Part shown: in pieces, positions 20,934-31,239 of the stretch
How the letters are laid out: each line of letters begins with the position of its first letter
Position numbering within the stretch: the first letter of the stretch is position 1
Assembly: GCA_000818945.1 (NCBI GenBank)
Contig: KN805410.1
Span: 258,902 to 322,901, forward strand
DNA: 64,000 nucleotides
Direction: 5' to 3'
From: Schizochytrium sp. CCTCC M209059
Lineage: Eukaryota > Sar > Bigyra > Thraustochytrida > Thraustochytriidae
The notes under the pieces: generated by a model
What the model saw: only the letters and a program-made list of their open reading frames with translations
What the model was told of the DNA's origin: nothing
Database searches by the model: none
Position numbers and translations under genes: made by a program

Positions 20934-21240
20934 GTTCGCCCTGCGAGCTGGCTTCTGACTCGGCGAGGCTCGCGGTCCTGCAGGGGTCGATGGTCAGCCC
21001 GCCCACGGCGCACGGGTCGCCGGTTCGGATGCAGTTCGAGGGCAACGCTTCTTTCGCTCGCGCTCGCGGATCTTATCGCCGCGCACGCTCTGCTCTGCGC
21101 TCTTCGCGCGGGCCCGCGCCGCCCGCCTCTCGCGTCTCTCGCGCGCGCCCCGCTGCGCGCGGTTCTGCGCGTTTCTCCACCGTCGTCATCGTCTTCTCCG
21201 TCATCTCCGCCGCCTTAGGCATCCAAACAATCGCCCCTGA
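20934..21240. other. Head-to-head spacer / 5' region of the Crinkler-like gene
   Basis: This GC-rich region has Arg/Ala/Ser frames and no recognisable domain. A TTAG at about 21215-21218 preceding GCATCC could be an intron acceptor for the Crinkler-like gene, which has no ATG in its own frame. This is untested. Confidence 0.4.
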
Positions 21241-21352
21241 TTCAAATCGTTTTGCTCCATCTCTCGTCGGCGAGACTTTCCGCGCGAAGGCCCGCTCGCT
21301 CTTGGCGGGCAGCAGCTGCGTCCTCGCGGCCTCGCGCCGGCGTCCTCGGCGC
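21222..21352 (+). repeat. Second copy of the dispersed element seen at 14303-14435
   Basis: This copy shares ordered blocks with 14303-14435, including CAAACAATCG, GGGCAGCAGCTGCGTC and GGCGTCCTC. It overlaps the open frame leading into the P-loop NTPase gene, so the element is probably the 5' coding or leader segment of a gene family. Confidence 0.6.
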
Positions 21353-24103
21353 CCTCCTCGGTCTTTGTTCCTCCCGCCCGCGGAGTCCTTCCCGCGCTCG
21401 TCGAAAGTATCGAAGCTATCCAAGGCGAGGCAGAGGCGGAGTTCTCGGAGGTATATCTTACTTTGTGGACTTCGAGTTGGGGAGGCGAAGACGGAGCAGC
21501 AACAGGCGCATCTGCGTCGAACGGGACCGGTCGGCAAGGCCTAGTCGCGCGCACTGGCCGCGCCATAGCCACCGCCACCCGAAGGGCTACCGGAGTGCGA
21601 TATAACGCCAGCCGCTTGTCCGAAGATCGGGCGAAGCGCAACGCAGCATTCGCCGCACACTGCAAGCGACTTGCAGTTGCGACGCTCAAGCGTTTTTCTG
21701 TAGCAGATCCCGAGAGAATCGTAGACAGTGCCGACCTCCCGCACGTCGTACGTGTCTTTACTGGCCCTCTCGGCAATCAGTCACTGCGAAAGGCGCTCTG
21801 GCTGGTCTGCTATTTGGTATTCGTGGCTCAAAGCGAGACGGACCGCGGCGACGTCACGGAGGACGTCTTTGTCTCCGTTCTCAAAAGTGTCGGCAAATAC
21901 GTGGACGGTAGACACGTAGCCTACACGCGCGAGGAGATGTCCGAAATTATGAGTCTGGTCGGCATTCCGCACAGGGATAATCGCCCACCGCGCGCGCTCA
22001 TTGATCTCACCGACCTTCCCGACGAAGAAATTGAGATAGGTGAACAACCTACTGGCTTTTCGTTCGATTACATCGTCACAGAAGAAGCATCCAGTGCTAT
22101 TGAGAGCGTGCGGTCTGTCTGCACGAGCCTTCTCACAGACAACGTCCCCAACGTTCAGGAGCTACGCATCCCATTGATCAAGGGCGCCTCCGGGTGCGGT
22201 AAAACGAGACTTGGGGGGGGAGATCGCGCTAAGCGTCATGAAATTGGCCTCTGATCTGAACCAGAAAGCTGTTCATATCCTGCGTCGCATGGACACCGCG
22301 CCAGCCTTGCACTCACAAAATTTCACTTCTAGAGGTGCGAGAAAGGTCGACGGAGACGAAATGCTCCTCGCCAACCTTGTCTGCCTAATCGACGTAGTGC
22401 CCGATGTGCTAACGTCATGCAGAACGCCTGACATTTCGTTCAATCTTGAAACATTCCTGAAACATGTGAAGAACAGGTGGGGAATCGACATGATTCTCTT
22501 TCAGATCGACGAGTACCGCCGTGATCTCGACGGGACCACCGCTATGCTTCAGGCCTGTGTCAAAAGACTCATCGAGAACAGAGGCACAAACGGTGCCAAA
22601 GTTTACATCATCATTACCGGCATGACAAGCTATGTAGAAGTGTTCGACGATGCACTCGGGCGCTCTACCGCGATCAGTGGGTACCCGGGCATCGTCCCGT
22701 ACTTTGTGCGGTCACTTCAAGGGCGAGACAGGGCCATTATGGAGACGAATCTCTTGCGCTTCATCGCTAGTGCAGTGGAACTGGAGATCGGTGCCGAGGA
22801 CATAAAAAAAGCACTTGAGAACGTGTGGTGGTCTCAACTCATGCATGACACAGGAGGTCATGCGCGCTACTACAAGTTTGTCTTTGACGCAGTTCGCGCC
22901 CAACGTCTTCAATATGCAGTTCTCAGGGGGGACATCACAAAAGAAAATTGTTCGTCCATACTGAATGAAGTTACCAGAATCCTTGGTGGCATCAGCAACC
23001 CAGCAAACTGGCGCTCTCTAGTTTCCCGCCAGCTCTCTGTGCACGACAATGGGGACATCGAAACTGACGTCGGCGCCGTCGCCAACTCTACGATGCGGCG
23101 TTTTGTGGCGCTGGCCATATGCAAGCAACCGATCTTTAATTACAAGCAGTGGGTGATCGGGGAAGTAGACGGTCACACGGGCTTCATCTCGCTCGACATC
23201 GCGACACATTCCGGACTCATTGGGTACCGTGTCATTGAATCTGGTGTTGCTACCGTAGAGATTTCGCGGATGCTCATTAGGGCTTTCAATAACCACTCCG
23301 TAACGCTCTTGGACCCAGCACTTGATTGGGAGGGTGGCGTTCCGCACAGCCACGCCGCTGTCGTAGAGTCCTTCCGTATGCGCTTGTGCGCGAGCATAAC
23401 TGCGCCTATGGATGAAGGTGCGCTGTACCTTGACGATGCACGGCCTGTCTACGTCGAACGCAACGGCGAATACTTCGATATCACGATGCCCGAAAGACTC
23501 TGGAGCCTTCCTAACAGTGCCGGTCATGTGCGCAATTATTGCAGACGGCCATGGCCCGCAGCTGACGTCCTACCTCGTAATGTCTACTTCACTCTTGGGA
23601 CAAATTCAACACGCTGGAGCGGTCTGAGCTTTTTCCACACGACTTCCACACAAGGAAGTCCCGTTCTAACTGTCGTGCTGCACATCATGTCTAAACCCGA
23701 ATTAAGCGTGGACGAAGCGATCATTTCGGTATGCGAACGATTGGGAGAATTTGCTACGTGGCCATGTGTGAAAAACTTCACCGGGGAGATCGCAGTTGTC
23801 GTTGACGTCATCTTCACCGTTGCAAGCGGAAAGATTCAGCTCACGACGCAGGACAAAGTCGGGCAGGCGACATCTGGCGAATGCGCATCCGCGAATCAAG
23901 ACCCATATGAATTCATGGAGCAACAGCGATCAATTCTCAGAAACTCGCTCGAGGAACTTGCGTGTTACCTACACGATTCTAACAAAATCGACGTTCTACA
24001 GGATTCGTTTGCTGACGGCGACCGCATCTCGGTCAAGGTTATCACGGCCGCGATCGTTTCCGAGTACTGTCCAGTCGGCGTCTTATTCGAACAGGGACGC
24101 TGA
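21241..24103 (+). CDS. Crinkler/RHS-like P-loop NTPase protein, frame broken at a G8 run
   Basis: A frame opening after a stop at 21238 runs to 22254 and carries a P-loop (about 22178-22210, LIKGASGCGKTRLG). Immediately after the lysine the sequence has eight consecutive G (22213-22220). The frame one base over then continues without a break to 24103, starting GEIALSVMKLASDL. One G too many, relative to a continuous frame, explains the switch. A Walker B follows (DMILFQIDEY, about 22486-22515), then a sensor-like strand (AKVYIIITGMTS). P-loop, hydrophobic-DE and a long C-terminal region without known domains match the NTPase module of eukaryotic Crinkler and trypanosome RHS proteins. No ATG exists in the first frame before the NTPase, so the true 5' end is unresolved (upstream exon or decay). 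It could be a pseudogene, or the G run could be miscalled. Confidence 0.6.
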
Positions 24104-24104
24104 G

Positions 24105-24176
24105 CTTTCTTTCTTTCTTTCTTTCTACCTTTTTTTTCATTTCGTTCTAATCATTCGTTCATTCGTTCATTCGTTT
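24105..24176. repeat. (CTTT)n followed by (CATTCGTT)n
   Basis: About five CTTT units (24105-24126) and three ATTCGTTC units (24152-24176) lie between the stop of the Crinkler-like gene and the 3' end of the sulfotransferase-like gene. They mark the left edge of an AT-richer segment. Confidence 0.8.
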
Positions 24177-24180
24177 ATAG

Positions 24181-24987
24181 CTAAATATGGTCTCCAGACT
24201 TAAATTTTGGCAACTTAAAAGGAGCCATTCCATCGACACCTGCAAACTTTACAATGTTTTTCCATACTCGAACAGGATGCTTGCCAAGATCGTTGTAACT
24301 CACTTGTAGAATACGATCGCGGATCGATTTGTTCGCCATAGCTTTCCGAAGGAGATCGAGCGCAACCTCGTTCTCCTTTTCTGCAATTTGGATCTTATTA
24401 CAATGGTTTTTCAAGACCGACCTTAATCTAAAGTAAGACCTTCTCCAAAGGATCACCGCGCGTGCTTCCTCGTCGTTACGAAGTGCGTATTCAATGTCAA
24501 AAAACAAGCGGGGGTATGGCAGTTTTTTTCGTCGTGTACATAGATCTATATTGACTGATATCATCATGTTCCCATCACAATATCCGCCCCAAGGCAACGA
24601 AATGTGCTGAATGACGATACCCCTGTCAGCGTGTGTTTTACAAGCAGGAGTTTCACCATTCCAAGTCGAGTTCGTGTCGATAAGATTGGAAAGAGTACGC
24701 GCTGTGAAACGTGTCCCGGACGACTCCGGACCAATCACATAGATTTGACGATGACGTTGCTCAGGCTTCTTCGGCTTTGAAGCTGTGCGTACGATTGTGG
24801 GCTTATGTTTATCGAGAGTTGAGCTATTTTTTGGATTCAACGCTTGTATTAAGTCTGCGCGAAAACCAAACAACTGCTGTTTAGCAGTAGTTAAAATATG
24901 TTGACCATGGTCCCCCTCGACAACGACGAAAAATGCGGCGACGACGACAAGTAGATACGCGAAGTTCGCGAGTTGATGGACGAACAT
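24181..24987 (-). CDS. Sulfotransferase-like type II membrane protein
   Basis: The predicted protein has 268 residues. A hydrophobic N-terminal segment right after MFVHQLANF (YLLVVVAAFFVVVEGDHG) suggests a signal anchor. The folded part begins IYVIGPESSGTRFTARTL, a P-loop-like motif as in the PAPS 5'-phosphosulfate-binding loop of Golgi sulfotransferases. Later segments (VILWRRSYFRLRSVL and ILQVSYNDLGKHPVRVWKNI) resemble the 3'-phosphate-binding region and C-terminal helices of that fold. It would act in the Golgi lumen on a glycan or protein. No specific acceptor can be named. Base composition is AT-richer than that of the conserved genes around it. Confidence 0.6.
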   Translation of the reverse strand: MFVHQLANFAYLLVVVAAFFVVVEGDHGQHILTTAKQQLFGFRADLIQALNPKNSSTLDKHKPTIVRTASKPKKPEQRHRQIYVIGPESSGTRFTARTLSNLIDTNSTWNGETPACKTHADRGIVIQHISLPWGGYCDGNMMISVNIDLCTRRKKLPYPRLFFDIEYALRNDEEARAVILWRRSYFRLRSVLKNHCNKIQIAEKENEVALDLLRKAMANKSIRDRILQVSYNDLGKHPVRVWKNIVKFAGVDGMAPFKLPKFKSGDHI

Positions 24988-25081
24988 CGGTATAATTAGT
25001 CATGACGACCATTTATTATAATTATATATTGCAATTACATAACAATGATGACGCGTGGACGCAAACGCAAACGCAAACGCA

Positions 25082-28048
25082 ATGCTGTGGCCGTTACCAG
25101 TCTTAGTATTGATAGTAGCTACATTCCCTGAATTAGCTCAGGCCGAGTGCGATTCCTTTAGTGTTGGTTACTACACGTGGTGTAAAAGTATTTCTGGGAC
25201 GAGTACTGTTCAGTGCGCTGGTAGAAACTATTACGGATTGTTAGATTCCGAGGTTGAGGATGGAACATACGTGAGTTCAGACAGCCCCGTAACCATCTCC
25301 GGTTTTTATGGCACGGTAAAACATGTTGAAGTAAATAAGTATCATGCGTGCGTACTCATTGTAGACGGATCAGTCCAATGCTGGGGGTGGAATAGTTATA
25401 GTCAAATGGGTAATAGTGCGTATACAGACTCGGCTTACTCTTCACCGGTCCCTGTTTTTAACGTGATAAATACCGTGGATCTCCAGTGTGGCAATGAACA
25501 TTGTTGCGCGCTAATAGACAACGGTTCCGTCAAATGTTGGGGGCGCAACATCGACGGTGCACTCGGTAGTGGATCAACGGCGGATCAGACGTCACCAGTG
25601 ACCGCTTTTTCAAGCGGTATTGTTAAAATCGCTATAGATGGAAGAACATCTTACGCATTAAGTGACACCGGAACGCTCTACTGTTGGGGGTTCAATTATT
25701 ATTATAATTGTGGACTGGATGGTAGCAGAGGAGACATTCTGAGTCCAACAGTTGTTCCGAACCTCAGGACCGACATCGCTTCAGTAAGTGTGGCGCATTA
25801 TGGTGTGTGCATTCAATACGAAACAGACAATGCTTTGTGGTGCTGGCCTGATAATATAGTTGGCAACATCCTACTCGATGCAGCAGAGGCGACTTATGCA
25901 CAAGTCCTACCAACCGACGTGTCGGCATCAGTCGGAGTTGATGAAATGGCCGACTTTCACATGTCAAATACTCTTACATTCATTGTATACGACAAAAACA
26001 CAATTTATGCCGCGGGCACAAATGATGACGGAGCGATTGGCAACCCTGGACTCGGCGCTGGGTACCTCAAACTAAGCGAGACGCTCTTTGGTCAGGGATC
26101 TACTTCTATAGAATCAGTTCATACGTCCGACTTTGGTACTACGTGTGTAACGATCAGTGACGGGATTGTATCATGCGCAGGGCGTCAATATGAAGGTAAA
26201 TACCTAGATGGTACAACTTCCAGTATCTACACACCCACGCAGTTGACCACTGTACAATGTACACCACTAACAGACGATCCAACAACGTTGGTTCCCACTA
26301 ACGCTCCTACGACATTAGCACCCACTAACACGCCGACGGACGCTCCGACGGCTTTAGCACCTACAGACTCTCCAACGACATTGGCTCCAACGGATGCCCC
26401 GACGACATTGGCACCTACAGACTCTCCAACGACATTGGCTCCGACGGACGCTCCAACAACATTGGCACCTACGCTGTCCCCGACGACCTTAGCACCTACA
26501 GACTCTCCAACGACATTGGGTCCGACGGATGCTCCTACGACGTTGGCACCCACGAACACGCCGACTGACGCTCCGGCGACTTTAGCACCTACAAACGCTC
26601 CAACAGACGTTCCGACGACCTTAGCACCCACGAACACGCCGACGGACACTCCGACGAACGCTCCGACGACTTTAGCACCCACGAACACGCCGACGGACGC
26701 ACCTACAGACACTCCCACGTTGTCACCAACGACATTGGCTCCCACGGATGCTCCAACATACACTCAGGGTCAGGGCCAATGCGATAACTTTGTGATCGGT
26801 TACTTTGGGTGGTGTAAAACCAATGGTGAGTCAGCTGGCGTGCAGTGTGCTGGTGTAAACACAAACAGAATGTTGGGTTCTGAAGTTGAGGCCACTGCCT
26901 ATTTGTCCCCGGACAGCCCCGTGACCATCTCCGGATTTTCAGGCACAGTGCAACAATTGTCATCAGGTTTGTTTCACATGTGCGCACTTAGTAGCGACGG
27001 TTTGGTCTATTGCTGGGGCTCGGATTCTGCTAATCAATTGAGTAACAGCGCAGTCACCTCCGTTAATTCCCCAACACCGGTCACTGTAGAAGGCGTGTCC
27101 ACTGCTGTGTACATTGATTGCGGGTATTACCATTGTTGTGCGATAACGAGTGACGGATCTCTACGTTGCTGGGGTAGCAATAATAGTGGTAATCTAGGTA
27201 CCGGAGATAGTTCGACCCGCACATCCGCCGTAACAACCTTATCAAGCGGCGTTGTTAACGTGGTCATTGGAGGTCAAACAACTTATGCGCTACTCGACAC
27301 CGGAACACTCTACTGTTGGGGGTACAATAACAACTATAATTGTGGATTGGATGGTAACACTGCCGACGTGTTGACTCCAACAGCTGTTCCAAACCTCAGG
27401 ACCGACATAGCATCATTTGAAGCATCGGCAAAAGGTGCGTGCGTTCAATACCAAAGTGACAATACGCTGCGGTGTTGGGGTAAACATGATCAGGGGACGA
27501 TTATGGTCGACGCGGGCGGGACGTCGAGCGATCAAAAGTTGCCGACAGACGTGTCTTCGACAGTTGACGTCAACACGATGACCTCAATCACATGGCATTG
27601 GATCTTACCTTTGTTGTGTACAACAACAACAACACCACCGTGCACGCTACAGGTATGAATTCAGATGGAAACGTTGGTAATCCCGATCTCACCACTTCTA
27701 CTTATCACGAACTAAGCGAAACTCTTTTTGGCCAGAGTCCATATTATGTCGTTTCATTCGCCTCGTCCAGTGATATTACATGTGTAACGACCAGCCAAGG
27801 TGATGTCTTCTGCGCAGGCAGCAATAGATGGTACGACTTCCGATGTTTTCACACCGGTCAAGACTACAACTGTACAATGTGTTGGCATGACGGGCGCTCC
27901 GACTGATGCTCCAACGACGTTGGCCCCGACGAACGCTCCAACTAACGCTCCAACGGACGCTCTGACAACATTGGCTCCGACGGACGCTCCGACGGATGCT
28001 CCAACTACATTAGGCCTAGCGCCAACACTTTCGCCGATTTCGTTATAA
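25082..28048 (+). CDS. Secreted RCC1-repeat protein with Thr/Pro-rich linkers, two compensating frameshifts in the second half
   Basis: The ATG at 25082 starts a signal peptide (MLWPLPVLVLIVATFPELAQ). The first module (to about 26270) has RCC1/propeller-type blades with repeated CWG-N and DG-G signatures: VQCWGWNSYSQMG, VKCWGRNIDGALG, LYCWGFNYYYNCGLDG and AAGTNDDGAIGNPGLG. A long linker of DAPTTLAPT-type repeats (26275-26760) leads to a second copy of the module. Within it the frame shifts near 27590 and returns to the original frame near 27815-27830, after which a second Thr/Pro tail ends at 28048. The middle segment aligns with the first copy only in the shifted frame. Cys-rich propeller plus Thr/Pro linker suggests a secreted or cell-surface protein. 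Two errors that cancel each other argue for real drift or two miscalls. Confidence 0.6.
26275..26760 (+). repeat. Coding tandem repeat array (Thr/Pro linker)
   Basis: Degenerate units of about 24-30 bases encode variants of TDAPTTLAP and TDSPTTLAP. Unit lengths vary by whole codons so the frame is preserved. A shorter related array is at 27893-28035. Confidence 0.85.
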
Positions 28049-28058
28049 ATAAAAATTT

Positions 28059-28206
28059 GTTCATGTTTGATTTGAATTTGGATTTGCATTTGATGATTAT
28101 TTTTGGATGTGAATTTGGATTTGAATTTGGATTTGAATTAAAATTTGCTCATTTGTTCATTTGAGATTGTTCATTTGATTTTTGGATTTGAATTTGGATT
28201 TGAAAC
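28059..28206. repeat. AT-rich minisatellite with GATTTGAATTTG units
   Basis: Imperfect units of GATTTGAATTTG / TTCATTTGA run through the spacer before the SH3-GYF-tubby gene. They form the right edge of the AT-rich segment. Confidence 0.8.
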
Positions 28207-30886
28207 CTTCCTTCCTTGCTCAGCTCGCTCGCTGCCTTCGAGTTGCGCTTGCCTGTTATTTTTCTTAGATGGATCTTCCGCGAGTCTTTTCCGCCTCAGG
28301 CAGAACTCGATCCATTCGACGCGACCAGCCGCAGCAGGCCGGCCAGCCCCCGCGGAGCGCGCCCGGAAGTACCGCGCCTTGCAGGCCTTTCAGGCCGAAG
28401 GGCCCGGCGAGCTCAGCGTCGGGGCCGGCGAGCTGGTCATGGCGCAGAACAACACCCCGATGGACGGCTGGCTTGAGGTCAAGTCGCTCGGGTCGGGCCA
28501 GCAGGGCTTTGTTCCCTTCGGTTACCTTGAAATCGCCAAGCCTTCGGACGAAGGCGCGTCCGCCGGGTACGGACAAATGCCCATGCCCATGCCCTCCCAG
28601 CAGCCGCTCCAGCAGCAGCCGCAGCAACAGCAACAAGCACCGCCCCAGGCGCAATATGCGCCGTCTGGGCCCCCGGCCAACATGCCGTCGCTCTCAACAA
28701 CGACGACCTCGGAGAGTGCTGACCAGTTTAGCGCCCCGCCACCGGCCCTGAACGCTGGCCTGCAGCAAAATGGCAATAATAACGGAAGCCTCAGCAGCAA
28801 CAGTGGCGCGAACCCTTTTGAGCAAATGAGCACGCTCGACGCGGCCCTGCCGTCTTCGACCTCGAATGACAACAAGGGTGCACGCAGGCACAGCTACGCT
28901 CTGAGCGCGTCCTCCGCGACCTCGGCCGGATCCCGAGACCAGTACAACGTGACGAACCCGTCGCAGTTCAAAGAGACCCTCGAGCTGTGGCGCGAGCGCG
29001 AGCGCCGCTTTCAAAAGGGCGAACCCGAGCGCCTGCCCGCGCCGAAAAAGCGGGAATACTTTTTCTGGACCCGCAATGGCCAGCGCGTGGGCCCGCTCAC
29101 CGAAGACGAAATGCGCCGCAGATTTGATACGCGCGAGCTCTCGCTGGACACGCCCGTCGCCCTCAATGTCGAGAATGAAGAACCACAGGCCGCACAACTG
29201 CGAGAATACTTTCCCAGCGTTCAGGACGCCTTTCAGACCGTGCCGAAAATCAACAAGGTCGGCGATACAATGTGGGTGTACCTCGATGACGAAGACAAGG
29301 TCCAGGGCCCCTTTCCAGGCAAGCAAATGCGCGACTGGTTCCAAGAGGGCTACTTTAACGAGTTCTCCAAGGTCAAGCTCGCCAACAGCGGTGACGACCT
29401 CTTTGTCCAACTCGGTCTCCTCTTCCCCGAAGGTGAGGGCGCTTTTCTCAGCGAAGGCGACCAGGCAGGAGCCAAGGCCAAGCAAGCCGAAATGGATGCC
29501 CAGGGACCAGTGTCGGGCTACTTTGATGCCTCGGGCATGACCAGCCCCAACACGGGCAGCAGCATGCGCTTTGACGGCGTGACGAGCCCATATGACATGA
29601 ATACTGCTGGCAGCGGAGGCGGCATGTACGGCACCGACTTTTCGGCTCCATACGACCCAAACAACCCCTTTGGCGCACCGCAATCTGGTGGCAGCGGCTA
29701 TAATGCCTACGGTGGAATGTCACCGGCTCCGCCCATGCTGCCGCCGACGCAAGACGCTCCCTGGGGAGGCAGTGCCGGGTCCGAGGCATTTCCGCCGTAC
29801 AATGCCCCGCAAACGGGGCCAGATGGCGGGGGCAAGGCCCTTCTTATGCGTGCGCTCAGCGGCGAACAGCGCCCGGGTGTTCCTCCTGCGCTCGGCGGAG
29901 GCGCAGGTGGCGCCCCGCCGCCGGCCATGCAGCCCAGCACTGACGATGACTGGGGCGTGCAGTGGAGCGACGAAGAAGATCTCTTTGACCCCAGCACACG
30001 CAAGGACTCCGAGGCCTCGGCAGGCGAGGCGCATCCTTTGACCGTGGCCGACATGGACGAGGAGGACGCACCGAAACCGCCCAAGGTGGTCGGCTACGCG
30101 GAGTTGAAAAAGAATTATCTCTCGAGCGTCGACGCTCTGTACCTTTTTCTCACGCGTAGTCTCCCCAAGAAGCTCGGCACCGTGCGCTGCAAGATTAAAC
30201 GTTCCGTCGTCGGTCTCCACGTCAACTACAACCTGTACGAGGTCTTTCTCGAAAAGGATGACGGCTCTCTTGGCCCGCAAATCATGTGTGCCCGCAAACA
30301 TCGCAAGTTCGGCATCGACTCGTACTACAACTTAGAAATCGGAAGCGTCAACCCGCGCGAAGCCGGCAAGGTCATCTCGGCGCTCATCTTCAACTCGTTG
30401 GGGACCAACTTTGTCTGTCACAACAACGTGTCCGCACACAAGGGCAAGCCGCGGGACCTCTGCAGCATTGTCTACGCGCGAAACGTCGGTCGCGGCCCGC
30501 GCAAGTTCCAGGTTGCTCTGCCTGCGCTCAAAGAAGGGTCCGAGACAGAGCTCGTCGAGTGGATGCACCAAGGGTCTGTGCGCCGCTCCAGAATGCTCCA
30601 GGCGCTCAATACTCTCGACTTTCCTAACCTCCAACCTCTGGTGAACAAAAAGCCCTCGTGGTCAAAAAAGCATCGCGCCTGGGTCCTCAACTTTCATGGC
30701 CGGGTCACGCGCTCCAGTGTAAAGAACTTTCAACTCGTTCGTCCCGATAACAACGATGACGTTGTGCTCCAGTTTGGTCGCATCGGCACCGACACCTTTA
30801 CGATGGACATGAGCTGGCCCATTTCCCCCGTCGCCGCTCTCGCAGTCTGCGTCTCTTCCCTCCACTCCAAGCTCGCAGTCGAGTAA
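28145..30886 (+). CDS. SH3-GYF-GYF-tubby domain protein, 5' end uncertain
   Basis: The frame is open from 28145 to the stop at 30886, but it has no ATG before about 28439, which lies inside the SH3 domain. The true start therefore probably comes from an upstream exon; residue numbers below count from 28145. An SH3 domain (about 76-133) has YRALQAFQAEGPGELSVGAG and GWLEVKSLGSGQQGFVP. A Gln/Ser/Asn-rich stretch follows. GYF domain 1 is about 303-345 (EYFFWTRNGQRVGPLTEDEM) and GYF 2 about 375-430 (VQGPFPGKQMRDWFQEGYF). Two NPF tripeptides (about 223 and 507) and a DLFDP (612-616) in an acidic stretch resemble endocytic-adaptor peptides. The C-terminus (about 660-913) is a tubby domain: FGIDSYYNLEIGS, KHRAWVLNFHGRVTRSSVKN. 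Tubby domains bind PI(4,5)P2. A role as a membrane/traffic adaptor is inference. Confidence 0.8.
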   Translation: MLICSFEIVHLIFGFEFGFETFLPCSARSLPSSCACLLFFLDGSSASLFRLRQNSIHSTRPAAAGRPAPAERARKYRALQAFQAEGPGELSVGAGELVMAQNNTPMDGWLEVKSLGSGQQGFVPFGYLEIAKPSDEGASAGYGQMPMPMPSQQPLQQQPQQQQQAPPQAQYAPSGPPANMPSLSTTTTSESADQFSAPPPALNAGLQQNGNNNGSLSSNSGANPFEQMSTLDAALPSSTSNDNKGARRHSYALSASSATSAGSRDQYNVTNPSQFKETLELWRERERRFQKGEPERLPAPKKREYFFWTRNGQRVGPLTEDEMRRRFDTRELSLDTPVALNVENEEPQAAQLREYFPSVQDAFQTVPKINKVGDTMWVYLDDEDKVQGPFPGKQMRDWFQEGYFNEFSKVKLANSGDDLFVQLGLLFPEGEGAFLSEGDQAGAKAKQAEMDAQGPVSGYFDASGMTSPNTGSSMRFDGVTSPYDMNTAGSGGGMYGTDFSAPYDPNNPFGAPQSGGSGYNAYGGMSPAPPMLPPTQDAPWGGSAGSEAFPPYNAPQTGPDGGGKALLMRALSGEQRPGVPPALGGGAGGAPPPAMQPSTDDDWGVQWSDEEDLFDPSTRKDSEASAGEAHPLTVADMDEEDAPKPPKVVGYAELKKNYLSSVDALYLFLTRSLPKKLGTVRCKIKRSVVGLHVNYNLYEVFLEKDDGSLGPQIMCARKHRKFGIDSYYNLEIGSVNPREAGKVISALIFNSLGTNFVCHNNVSAHKGKPRDLCSIVYARNVGRGPRKFQVALPALKEGSETELVEWMHQGSVRRSRMLQALNTLDFPNLQPLVNKKPSWSKKHRAWVLNFHGRVTRSSVKNFQLVRPDNNDDVVLQFGRIGTDTFTMDMSWPISPVAALAVCVSSLHSKLAVE

Positions 30887-31239
30887 GAATCCATTTTTCC
30901 CTTTATACCCACGTTTTCTTCATGAATACATTTTTCGCTTCGCAGCAACCATTTTCTGCTGTTTGTGGTGAGAAAAAAAGTGGACCTGGTCAAGCATGAT
31001 TGACTGCCCGGCCTGTCTGTCTGTCTGCCTGTCTGCCTGCCAGGGTCCCATTTCAACTTTCGTCCACTTCAAGGACCTCATCATGGCTGCGAACCGGAAT
31101 GGCAAATCCGTTCTTCAAGAAGAGCTTTAATCCATAAAGATCGGGAGACGTATGCGCTGGAACAATGGGGGGGAAACTATGAGCATCTTTAGGTTAGGGC
31201 CAAGCATGCCTATGATCACGAGGTGAACGACCCACACCA
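30887..31239. other. Spacer, CTGT repeats
   Basis: This region is 3' of the tubby-domain gene. It has a short CTGTCTGCCTGTCTGCC tract at about 31015-31040 and no gene. Confidence 0.5.

Noticed and set aside
3895..24103. Selenocysteine recoding as the explanation for the interrupted genes
   Set aside because: The interruptions are changes of frame, not in-frame UGA codons with the frame continuing.
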